A stretch of DNA of 8,778 nucleotides from Candidatus Tectimicrobiota bacterium (GCA_016184445.1 JACPCT010000266.1:1-8778); one strand, 5' to 3'; numbered from the stretch's first letter, positions 1 to 5,762 are shown. Translations and numbers: made by a program. Notes: a model not told the origin generated them from the sequence alone.

Positions 1-618
1 GAGGGCCATGAAGACGCTCTTGAGCGTCCACTCGGTCACGTCGAAGCAGGTCTCGATGGTGTTGTCCGCGTCCATCAGGACCTCGGGCTCCACGATGGGT
101 ACGATCCCCCCCTCGACGCAGATCGCCGCGTAGCGGGCGAGGGCGTGGGTGTTGGCCTCGATGCAGTAGCGGGTGGGGATGCCCTTGCCGATGGTGATGA
201 CGGCGCGCCACTTGGCGAAGCGGGCGCCGAGGCCAAAGTACTCCTTCACGCGCTCGCGCAGGCCGTCGAGACCCTCGGTGACGACCTCATCGGGGGAGCC
301 GGCCAGGGCCTTGGCGCCCACGTCCACCTTGATGCCCGGGATGGAGCCCTCCTTCTTCAGCACCTCGGTGAAGGGGGCTCCCGTGAGGGACTTCTGGCGG
401 ATGGTCTCGTCGTAGAGGATCACGCCGCTGATGTACTTGCCGAAATCCGGGCTGGTGAAGAGCATGTCGCGGTAGGCCTGGCGGTTGGCCTCCGTGTTGG
501 GGATGTTGATGGTCTTGAACCGCCTTTCGATGGTTCCCGTGCTTTCGTCCGCGGCGAGTATGCCCTTTCCCTTGGCGACGAGCTGCCTGGCGGTGGCTTC
601 GAGATCCTTCGCGCTCAT
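1..618 (-). CDS. fba: class I fructose-bisphosphate aldolase, 3' end outside window
   Basis: Catalyses cleavage of fructose 1,6-bisphosphate to dihydroxyacetone phosphate and glyceraldehyde 3-phosphate (and the reverse) in the cytoplasm, by a Schiff base without metal. The 206 residues visible are the N-terminal part of the roughly 340-360-residue animal/plant-type family (PF00274). Family landmarks seen: LAADESTGTI at residues 21-30 (D24 matches Asp33 of muscle aldolase), IKVD at 96-99 (K97 matches Lys107), KWR at 136-138 (matches Lys146 and Arg148), and IVEPE at 175-179 (E177 matches Glu187). The Schiff-base lysine (Lys229 equivalent) lies beyond the left edge, so catalytic completeness cannot be judged. 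The ATG at 618 is chosen because GAAGGAG sits 7 nt upstream and the family N-terminus begins just there. It diverges from the MFS gene on the other strand. Confidence 0.95.
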   Translation of the reverse strand, partial: MSAKDLEATARQLVAKGKGILAADESTGTIERRFKTINIPNTEANRQAYRDMLFTSPDFGKYISGVILYDETIRQKSLTGAPFTEVLKKEGSIPGIKVDVGAKALAGSPDEVVTEGLDGLRERVKEYFGLGARFAKWRAVITIGKGIPTRYCIEANTHALARYAAICVEGGIVPIVEPEVLMDADNTIETCFDVTEWTLKSVFMAL

Positions 619-625
619 GGTGTCG

Positions 626-632
626 CTCCTTC
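626..632 (-). promoter_or_regulatory. ribosome binding site of the aldolase gene
   Basis: Read on the minus strand this is GAAGGAG, a strong Shine-Dalgarno match 7 nt before the ATG at 618. It fixes the aldolase start. Confidence 0.75.
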
Positions 633-822
633 GGCTGGCCTCGAAAAGGAATATTCAGTCCGGGAAAATCCTCGAATGGTGGCTGACGGGCCTGCGCCCC
701 GCCCCTGGCGGGTCCGCGAAAGCGGGGGAAGCGCCCGATCCAGCGCGCGCGTGGAGGATGAACCCCTGATGACAGCCAGGGCCGGTGAATCGTCTGTACG
801 GGGAGCAGAATATCAGATTCGG

Positions 823-849
823 GCTGCGGAAAAAACCGCCTTCCGCAGC
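823..849. repeat. 9-bp perfect inverted repeat in the divergent spacer
   Basis: GCTGCGGAA (823-831) and TTCCGCAGC (841-849) are exact reverse complements around a 9-base loop. No T-run follows on either strand, so it is not a canonical terminator. Its place between divergent genes suits a regulator binding site or an RNA hairpin; function is inference. Confidence 0.55.
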
Positions 850-884
850 TCCCCCCCCGCCGGGAGGAGGGGCCGCCGGTGTTA

Positions 885-890
885 TATAAT
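885..890 (+). promoter_or_regulatory. possible -10 element for the MFS gene
   Basis: An exact TATAAT stands alone in a very GC-rich spacer, 33 nt before the ATG at 924. No -35 match is found 16-18 bases upstream (that stretch is GGGAGG-like), so the assignment is weak. If it is real, transcription would start near 897, and the alternative GTG start at 879 would be excluded. Confidence 0.3.
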
Positions 891-923
891 CGGCGTTTTC
901 CGGCGCCATCCGGGGAGGGCTTC

Positions 924-2126
924 ATGGGCGGGAGCGGTGGGGGGGAAGGCGGGGGGCCGGCGGTGACGCTCCCCGGTTCCCCCGCGGCGGGCTGGCGGAT
1001 GCCCGCCTTCTACTTCGTCCACTTCTTCGGGGTGGGGGTCACCCTCCCCTTCCTGAACATCTACTTCGACGCCGTGGGGATGAAGGGTGTCCACCTCGGG
1101 CTCCTGAACGCGGTGCCCCGGCTCACCCTCGGCTTAGCCCCCCCGCTCTTGGGCGCCCTGGCCGACAAGTACCGCCGGGGGCGGGAGGTGCTCCTCCTCG
1201 GCGCGGCCGTGAGCGTGGCGGCCGCCCTCGCCATGTGGGGGCGGGAGGGCTTCTGGCCCCTCCTGATTCTTGTGACCCTCTATTCCGCCGCCCGGGGTTC
1301 CCTCGTCCCCATCGCCGAGAACGTCTGCCTGCGCGAGATCGCCCAGAGCGGGGCGCAGTACGGGCGGGTGCGGCTGTGGGGCTCGCTCGGCTTCATCGCG
1401 GCGGCCCTGGGGGTGGGGGCGCTGGTGGACGCCGTCTCGATCGGGGCGATGTTCCCCGTCCTGGCGGGGAGCAGCTTCCTCCTCATGGGGGTGATCGTCT
1501 TCTTCCCCCGGGAGGGGGGGGAGGCGCGGCGGCGCTTCCAAGGGGATTTGCTGGAGCTCCTGCGCAACCGCCCCTGCATGATCCTGCTCTGGACGAGCAC
1601 CCTGGTGGCCTTCAGCGCCGGGCCCTTCAGCATCTACTTCAGCATCTACCTGAAGGAGCTGGGCCACCCGGCCTGGGTCATCGGGATGGCCTGGACGGCG
1701 GGGGTGGCGAGCGAGATCTTCTTCTTCGTCTACGCCCAGGCCCTCCAGCGGCGCGTGGGCCTGAAGGCCATGATCACGGCCGGCATGCTGGCCTGCGCCC
1801 TGCGCTGGGAGATGATCACCTGGACCGAGAGCGGCGCCTTCCTCGTGGCCATCCAGACCCTCCATGGGGTCGCCTTCGGGGTCTTCCACGCGGCCTCGAT
1901 CCAGTACGTGGACCGGCTGAGCGGCCCCGCCACCAAGAACACCGCCCAGTCCCTCTACAGCTCGGCCGAGATCGGGCTCGGGGTGACGGCGGGGGGCCTG
2001 CTCGCGAGCTGGCTCCTGCCCCGCTGGGGCTTCCCCGCCCTCCTCCACGCCGGGGCCCTTCTCTCCCTCGCCGGGGCGGCCTGGTTCGTCCTGGCTCTGG
2101 GGGTGCGTAACGAGGAGGCAAGTTGA
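924..2126 (+). CDS. MFS transporter, HcaT/MFS_1-like (PPP family)
   Basis: A predicted inner-membrane secondary transporter of 400 residues, a normal length for 12-helix MFS proteins. After a glycine-rich cytoplasmic start, helix 1 contains FYFVHFFGVGVTLPFLNIYF (29-48). The loop 2-3 signature is GALADKYRRGRE (77-88), and QYGRVRLWGSLGF (145-157) is characteristic of the HcaT/MFS_1-like branch. LRWEMITW and QTLHGVAFGVFHAASIQY in the C-terminal half also match that branch. The founding member imports 3-phenylpropionate, but the substrate here cannot be told from sequence. ATG 924 is preferred because GGGGAGGG ends 4-5 nt upstream. A GTG at 879, with GGGAGGAGG 8 nt upstream, would give a 415-residue form. 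The stop codon lies inside the -35 box of the following toxin-antitoxin promoter, and no terminator separates them. Confidence 0.88.
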   Translation: MGGSGGGEGGGPAVTLPGSPAAGWRMPAFYFVHFFGVGVTLPFLNIYFDAVGMKGVHLGLLNAVPRLTLGLAPPLLGALADKYRRGREVLLLGAAVSVAAALAMWGREGFWPLLILVTLYSAARGSLVPIAENVCLREIAQSGAQYGRVRLWGSLGFIAAALGVGALVDAVSIGAMFPVLAGSSFLLMGVIVFFPREGGEARRRFQGDLLELLRNRPCMILLWTSTLVAFSAGPFSIYFSIYLKELGHPAWVIGMAWTAGVASEIFFFVYAQALQRRVGLKAMITAGMLACALRWEMITWTESGAFLVAIQTLHGVAFGVFHAASIQYVDRLSGPATKNTAQSLYSSAEIGLGVTAGGLLASWLLPRWGFPALLHAGALLSLAGAAWFVLALGVRNEEAS

Positions 2127-2151
2127 GAAGCCATAGTGGATTTACTATAAT
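2123..2151 (+). promoter_or_regulatory. sigma70-type promoter of the higBA pair
   Basis: TTGAGA (2123-2128), a 17-base spacer, then TATAAT (2146-2151): five of six and six of six consensus matches at the ideal distance. The -35 box covers the MFS stop codon (TGA 2124-2126). Transcription would begin near 2158, just after the AGGAGG at 2153-2158, leaving a leader of only about 12-21 nt before the candidate toxin starts. Confidence 0.7.
2133..2148. promoter_or_regulatory. operator-like palindrome over the higBA -10 box
   Basis: ATAGT (2133-2137), six bases, ACTAT (2144-2148): perfect 5-bp half sites running into the TATAAT. HigA-type antitoxins usually repress their own promoter through short palindromes at the -10 region, so autoregulation is the simplest reading. 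Binding by this HigA is inferred. Confidence 0.5.
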
Positions 2152-2178
2152 CAGGAGGCAAAGCCAGGGATAAAGCCC

Positions 2179-2523
2179 CTGCGCTGGCTGGGCGGCAGCC
2201 GGGAGGACTTGCGGGAGTTCCCCCGCGAGATCCGACGGGAGATCGGCTTCGCGCTTCATTTCGCGCAGGCGGGGGATAAGCACCCTTCGGCGAAGCCCTT
2301 GAGGGGTTTCGGGGGCGCGGGGATTCTGGAGGTAGTGGCGGATTTCCGGGGAGACGCCTTCCGGGCCGTTTACGCCGTGCGGTTCGCGGACGCGGTGCAT
2401 GTCCTCCACGTCTTTCAGAAGAAGTCGAAGAAGGGAATCGTGGCGCCGAAGCGCGAGATGGCGCTCATCCGGGAGAGGCTGAAATGGGCCGAGGACGATC
2501 ACAGGGCGGCGAGCAGGCGGTGA
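2179..2523 (+). CDS. higB: RelE/HigB-type toxin (phage Gp49-like), start uncertain
   Basis: Probable mRNA-cutting toxin of a type II toxin-antitoxin pair (PF05973, phage-derived Gp49-like). Recognised by SREDLREFPREIRREIGFAL, by KPLRGFGGAGILEV, by FRAVYAVRFADAVHVLHVFQ and by the basic tail QKKSKKGIVAPKREMALIRE, in the order usual for the family, at about 114 residues. The start is unclear. The family usually begins with Met then KPLxW; here KPLRW is preceded by ATA (2170), not ATG. CTG at 2179, with AGGG 9 nt upstream, is used in this entry. TTG at 2209 would remove the first beta strand, and its GGGAGG lies only 2 nt away. The open frame runs back to 2137. The 3' end overlaps the antitoxin gene. 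Base composition is host-like. Confidence 0.82.
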   Translation: MRWLGGSREDLREFPREIRREIGFALHFAQAGDKHPSAKPLRGFGGAGILEVVADFRGDAFRAVYAVRFADAVHVLHVFQKKSKKGIVAPKREMALIRERLKWAEDDHRAASRR

Positions 2524-2840
2524 GGCGGGTCACTGGAGGAAGCGGCAACGTCTTCCGGGATCTCGGCCTCCCCGACCCCGACGGCCTGCTGGCCAAGGCG
2601 GATCTGATCCGCCAGATCCACGGCATCATCCAGGAACGGAAGCTCACCCAGGCCGCCGCCGCGAAGCTCCTCGGCCTCAAGCAGCCGGACGTCTCGAACC
2701 TCGTCCGGGGGCGCGTCCGGGGCTTCTCGGCCGAGCGGCTGATCCAGCTCCTGAACCGGCTGGACCGGGACGTGGAGATCGTCGTCCGGCCCAAGGCGGA
2801 GAAGGCGGAGCGCGGGCGGCTCAAGGTCGTGGCGGCGTAA
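2484..2840 (+). CDS. higA: HigA-type antitoxin, XRE helix-turn-helix
   Basis: Partner antitoxin and probable autorepressor of the toxin just upstream. A short leader is followed by TGGSGNVFRDLGLPDPD (17-33), a hallmark of the COG5606-type antitoxins that pair with Gp49-like toxins. A helix-turn-helix follows at about 41-95, with LTQAAAAKLLGLKQPDVSNL (54-73) as its core, then DVEIVVRPK and a charged tail. The ATG at 2484 has GGGAGAGG 5 nt upstream and gives a 40-nt overlap with the toxin gene. A GTG at 2520 overlaps the toxin stop (GTGA), would give MRRVTGGSGNVF and fits the family length about as well. Either way, translation is probably coupled to the toxin. Toxin-before-antitoxin order is the HigBA arrangement. 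Confidence 0.88.
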   Translation: MGRGRSQGGEQAVRRVTGGSGNVFRDLGLPDPDGLLAKADLIRQIHGIIQERKLTQAAAAKLLGLKQPDVSNLVRGRVRGFSAERLIQLLNRLDRDVEIVVRPKAEKAERGRLKVVAA

Positions 2841-2864
2841 CAAGTCTGGATACGCGATTTTGGT

Positions 2865-2882
2865 TCAGGCAAAGTCGCCTGA
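2865..2882. repeat. 6-bp inverted repeat after higA
   Basis: TCAGGC (2865-2870) and GCCTGA (2877-2882) flank six bases, 24 nt after the higA stop and just before the low-GC gene. No T-run follows, so it is not a typical terminator. It could be a small operator or may be chance. Confidence 0.35.
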
Positions 2883-2938
2883 TCGGAGACATGGGAAAAG
2901 TCCAAAGGGTGGTTTTGGTTGATGGCGAAGGAAATTCC

Positions 2939-3973
2939 ATGAAAGGACGCGACCACGAAATTCGCAAAATAAGAATAGCCAACCGAGCCGCCGCTGTTGG
3001 CCGCCTCATGCTCGGCGAGTTTGATGATTGGGCTGAGTTTATTAGAGCGGCCAATGTGGATTTGGGGTCTGTCCCCCGCCGTCAATTAAAGTCTGGACCG
3101 AAAGATATTCAGGGGAGGTTGTCTCCAGGGATTAGAAGGTTCCGTGGTAACAATTTTGAAAACATGACCGAACAAAAGTTGGCCGAGCTTTGTGAGGTCA
3201 TAGAGCCAAATCTTGGTTTCGAAATGCCGTTGATTGAATTTGAGGGAAAATTTGGTCACATCAAGCCGCATGCGCGTAAGGGCTGTCCGCCTCACAGTAC
3301 AGTGCATATCTCGCTTTGGGGACTTCAATTTGAATTTCCAGAGCGGCACCGTGTTGCAGATATCCTGCAAGCTGTGTCATTGGCCCGAAATGCGAAGAAT
3401 GAATTGGCGAAATATTCAGGCGGGTCTCACCTGGGAGTAGTTGGTCACAAGAGTGATGTGGCGTCGTTGCGGCAGCGACTTCTCTATGGGTCTCGAACCT
3501 GCGTGTTGTGCTGTTTTAACCTTGTGGAATCTTATCTAAATGGAGTCGCCTGGAAGTTTTCGCTAGACACAGAAAATATTGAAAGCCTGTCAGAAAGAAA
3601 GAGAAAAACAATAACGGATAGTTCGGGTACATCAATTCGCGACAAGATTCTCAAATATCCAGAAATTATTGCGGGGTCTCCTCTATGGAATGACCAAGCC
3701 GAGCCAGTCAAAATCTTTTTGGATGATGTAAAGCCCTTTCGGGATTCTATCGTTCATCCATCCCCCTTTTCGGTTCCAGAAAAATTTGGCGGTTATGACA
3801 AATTACGGAATCTCTATCGTATTGATCTTGACCATGCTGAACGCTCGGCAGAGGTCGTTTGCGCATTGATCTGTCGCGTTCATTCTCATTTGAACAATGG
3901 CAATATGAGCTACCCGGAATGGCTTCAAGACTTGATGGCTGGTATCAAGAAAGGCGAGGCAGGATCAAATTGA
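2939..3973 (+). CDS. uncharacterised protein with candidate C-terminal HEPN domain
   Basis: I do not recognise the whole protein. Positions here count from an in-frame ATG at 2891, which would give 360 residues. The ATG at 2939 (residue 17, giving 344) is preferred because GAAGGA ends 6 nt upstream, whereas GGAG is only 2 nt from the earlier ATG. The C-terminal half (about 190-335) looks HEPN-like: a helix with LVESYLNGVAW (211-221), a charged linker, DKILKYPEI (251-259), then FRDSIVHPSPF (283-293), where R284 and H289 form the Rx4H motif of HEPN ribonucleases and toxins, followed by a long helix (312-335). The N-terminal half (17-185) has no known motif; it includes a His/Cys cluster at 123-139 (H123, H127, C132, H135, H139). 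No signal peptide or membrane segment is seen. A role in RNA cleavage, defence or toxicity is inference. Confidence 0.75.
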   Translation: MKGRDHEIRKIRIANRAAAVGRLMLGEFDDWAEFIRAANVDLGSVPRRQLKSGPKDIQGRLSPGIRRFRGNNFENMTEQKLAELCEVIEPNLGFEMPLIEFEGKFGHIKPHARKGCPPHSTVHISLWGLQFEFPERHRVADILQAVSLARNAKNELAKYSGGSHLGVVGHKSDVASLRQRLLYGSRTCVLCCFNLVESYLNGVAWKFSLDTENIESLSERKRKTITDSSGTSIRDKILKYPEIIAGSPLWNDQAEPVKIFLDDVKPFRDSIVHPSPFSVPEKFGGYDKLRNLYRIDLDHAERSAEVVCALICRVHSHLNNGNMSYPEWLQDLMAGIKKGEAGSN

Positions 3974-3994
3974 TCGCCATGGTTTTAATTTGAT
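3964..3994. repeat. 8-bp inverted repeat spanning HEPN-gene stop and bioD start
   Basis: ATCAAATT (3964-3971) and AATTTGAT (3987-3994) are exact reverse complements around 15 bases. The right arm includes the first two bases of the bioD ATG. All arms are AT-rich, so any hairpin would be weak. It could mask the bioD start, or mark the edge of the acquired segment. Confidence 0.35.
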
Positions 3995-4742
3995 GGATGG
4001 TCTTACGTCCTCTCCCGCCATCTTCCTGACCGGCACGGGGACGGGTGTCGGCAAGACCGTCGCCGGCTGCGCCCTGGCTGCCGCCTGGGCGGCGAGGGGG
4101 CTCGCGCCCCGGGTGCTGAAGCCCGCCGAGTCGGGCTGCGAGAGGCGCGGCGGGGCTCTGCATCCATCGGACGCCTGGGCGCTCCGCGAGGCGGCGGGGG
4201 ACACGCGCTCCCTCGATGAGGTGTGCCCCTACCGCTACGCCCTGCCCCTCGCCCCGGCTCACGCGGCCGAGCAGGAGGGCGGCCCGCCGGACCTCGGCCG
4301 CTTGCTGAGGATGATCGCGGCCCTGCGCGAAACTCCTGCGCCTCTGCTGGTGGAGGGCGCGGGGGGGCTGCTCGTGCCCCTGGCGCCTGGGGTCCAGATG
4401 ATCGACCTGGCCAAGCGGGCCGGGCTGCGCCTCATCATCGCCGCGCCGCTCGGCCTCGGCACCCTGAACCACACCCAGCTCACCGTACGGGCGGCGCGGG
4501 CGGAGGGCATCCCCGTCGCGGGGATCGTCCTGAGCGACTTGACGGGGGAGGATACCCCCGCCGCCCGCCGCAACCCCGCGGCCGTCCGCGATCTGTGCGA
4601 CGCGCCCTTGCTCGGGGTGCTCCCCCACCTTCCGGGGATCGGGGAGGAGATAAGGCGCGGAGCCCGCCCCGGCACCCGGGCGGCGGCCCGGCTCGCGGAG
4701 GCGGCGGGGCTTTTGGACATGGGGATGCTGGAAAATGCGTAG
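3993..4742 (+). CDS. bioD: dethiobiotin synthetase BioD
   Basis: ATP-dependent closure of the ureido ring of 7,8-diaminopelargonate with CO2, giving dethiobiotin, the penultimate step of biotin synthesis; cytoplasmic. The 249-residue length is a little above the E. coli enzyme. Motifs: P-loop GTGTGVGKT (14-22), KPAESG (43-48) with the substrate-carbamate lysine K43, SDAW with D60, VEGAGGLLVPL (120-130) and LGTLNHTQL (155-163). The start is ATG 3993; a TTG at 3990 is directly before it. There is no Shine-Dalgarno sequence (upstream is GGTTTTAATTTG), unlike most neighbours, as expected if the foreign segment has displaced the native leader. It may depend on readthrough and coupling from the gene ending 19 nt upstream. 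No other biotin gene is in view. Its stop codon lies inside the palindrome at 4739-4767. Confidence 0.93.
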   Translation: MDGLTSSPAIFLTGTGTGVGKTVAGCALAAAWAARGLAPRVLKPAESGCERRGGALHPSDAWALREAAGDTRSLDEVCPYRYALPLAPAHAAEQEGGPPDLGRLLRMIAALRETPAPLLVEGAGGLLVPLAPGVQMIDLAKRAGLRLIIAAPLGLGTLNHTQLTVRAARAEGIPVAGIVLSDLTGEDTPAARRNPAAVRDLCDAPLLGVLPHLPGIGEEIRRGARPGTRAAARLAEAAGLLDMGMLENA

Positions 4743-4767
4743 GGGCGGGTTTGAAACCCGCCCCTAC
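4739..4767. terminator. perfect 14-bp-arm palindrome between convergent genes
   Basis: GTAGGGGCGGGTTT (4739-4752), one G, then AAACCCGCCCCTAC (4754-4767): a perfect 29-base palindrome. It contains the bioD stop codon (4740-4742) and ends 3 bases from the stop of the converging dctP-like gene. The stem is very stable and the loop tiny, so it can act as a bidirectional terminator even though no long T-run follows. From memory, near-identical sequences are widespread between genes in several uncultured or environmental lineages, where they get mistranslated as VGAGLKPAPT or RGGFETRPY. A dispersed REP/MITE-like unit is therefore the alternative reading. Confidence 0.75.
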
Positions 4768-4770
4768 AGT

Positions 4771-5697
4771 CTATTTCTTCGCCGCCAGGGCGAGGATCGT
4801 CCCGCCCAGCTCCTTCTTCGCCTCCTCCAGGATGGGGGCCACGGCCTTTTGGAAGACCCCGCGCTCGGCCGGGGTCAGGTCCACGAAGGCGATCCCCATC
4901 TTCTCCATCTCCCGCCGGTAGTCGCGCTCCACTTCCTCGGCCGCCTTCCGTTGGAAGAGGATGGCCTCGCGCACCGACTCGCGGATGGCCTGCTGGAGGT
5001 CGGCGGGCCAACCGTCGAAGGTGGCCTTGTGGGCGTAGATGCCGCGCGCGCCGTAGAAGGTGCCCGTCAGGGTGACGTGGCGGTGCACCTTATGGACGCC
5101 GTAGGTCATGGTGTTGGAGAGGGGGTTCTCCTGGGCGTCCACCTCGCCCGAGGCGATCATGGCGATGCCGGGCTTCAGGTCGGTGGGGACGGGCTCGGCC
5201 CCGAGCAGGCGGAAGGTGCGCGCGTGGATGTCGTTCAATTGCAGCCGCACCCGCATGCCCTTCAGGTCGGCGGGGGTGTGCACGGGCCGCAGACGGTTCG
5301 AGAGGTGGCGGAAGCCGTTGTCCCAGTAGCCGAGCACCCGGTAGCCCAGGCGGCTCTCGGTGCGCTCGGTCAGGAAAGCGCCCAGCTCGCCGTCCAGGGC
5401 GGCGTGGGCGTGATCGAGGTCCTCGAAGATGAAGGGGAGGTCCACCACCGCCAGCTCGGGCACGCGCTCCGCGAGGTAGGCGGTCGAGAAGTAGCACATG
5501 GTGAGGACGCCGCTCTCGGTCAGCCAGAGGAGCTCGTTGGCCCCGTAGCCGAAGTCCATCACGTTCCAGGCCTTGTCGGTCTGGACGGCCCCGCCGGTCC
5601 GGCGGGCGAGCGCCTCGGCGAAGCGGACGACGGCGCGGCTGTGGGAGGTCTCGGGGGGGGAGTAGCCCCCGAAGCGGATGCGGATGGGCTCGAGCAT
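4771..5697 (-). CDS. dctP: TRAP transporter substrate-binding protein, DctP-like, no signal peptide
   Basis: DctP-family solute-binding protein (PF03480) that would capture an organic acid or similar solute for a TRAP transporter. Of 308 residues, the first strand IRIRFGGYSPPETSHSRAV (5-23) opens the domain. PADLKGMRVRLQ (142-153) carries the conserved basic carboxylate-binding region (R149, R151), and SGEVDAQENPLSN (183-195) is the family hinge signature. The C-terminal helices (about 230-300) are typical. The oddity is the start: the binding domain begins at residue 4, and no hydrophobic export signal is encoded. In-frame sequence further upstream is not signal-like and runs into the opposite gene. 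ATG 5697 has GAGAGGA and GAGGAAG 3-9 nt upstream. No dctQ or dctM membrane gene is in view. It converges on bioD and diverges from the gene at 5864. Confidence 0.88.
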   Translation of the reverse strand: MLEPIRIRFGGYSPPETSHSRAVVRFAEALARRTGGAVQTDKAWNVMDFGYGANELLWLTESGVLTMCYFSTAYLAERVPELAVVDLPFIFEDLDHAHAALDGELGAFLTERTESRLGYRVLGYWDNGFRHLSNRLRPVHTPADLKGMRVRLQLNDIHARTFRLLGAEPVPTDLKPGIAMIASGEVDAQENPLSNTMTYGVHKVHRHVTLTGTFYGARGIYAHKATFDGWPADLQQAIRESVREAILFQRKAAEEVERDYRREMEKMGIAFVDLTPAERGVFQKAVAPILEEAKKELGGTILALAAKK

Positions 5698-5762
5698 GGG
5701 TCCTCTCTTCCTCTGGATTTCCAGGCTTTTTCGATGGTCCGCCGCAGCTTCGGGCGGGGTCC

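Larger units (their letters stand above)
619..923. other. divergent intergenic spacer between aldolase and MFS genes
   Basis: About 305 bases with no convincing gene. Frames crossing it are GC-driven and resemble no family I know. It holds the aldolase ribosome binding site (626-632), an inverted repeat (823-849), a poly-C run (851-858), a purine-rich GGGAGGAGG (862-870) and an isolated TATAAT (885-890). Both divergent genes must take their promoters from here or, for the aldolase, from a site I could not identify with confidence. Confidence 0.6.
2841..3992. other. low-GC segment, likely horizontally acquired
   Basis: Composition changes sharply after the higA stop. Sixty-base samples give 24/60 GC (3121-3180) and 23/60 (3601-3660), against 43/60 in higA (2641-2700) and 48/60 in bioD (4141-4200). 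Codons such as ATT, AGA, TTT and GAT are common here and rare next door. The change coincides with one gene and returns to high GC within a few codons of the bioD start. No transposase, integrase, tRNA or clear flanking direct repeat is visible, so the route of entry is unknown. Confidence 0.7.

Noticed and set aside
879..923. GTG 879 as the MFS start
   Set aside because: It has a good purine-rich site 8 nt upstream, but the extra 15 residues match nothing and it would exclude the TATAAT at 885-890 as the promoter. Not fully excluded.
145..966. Plus-strand frame over the aldolase gene and spacer
   Set aside because: The first part is antisense to a well-conserved aldolase and the rest is arginine- and glycine-rich noise.
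1134..2048. Long open frame on the minus strand across the MFS gene
   Set aside because: It is Pro/Gly/Arg/Glu-rich with no family resemblance, an antisense shadow of a GC-rich gene whose plus-strand product is a clear 12-helix transporter.
2841..3992. Transposon or attachment-site ends around the low-GC segment
   Set aside because: I compared the sequence near 2841-2890 with that near 3960-3995 and found only short scattered matches, no direct or terminal inverted repeat pair.
4739..4767. Palindrome as a CRISPR repeat
   Set aside because: Only one copy is present, with no spacers or cas genes.
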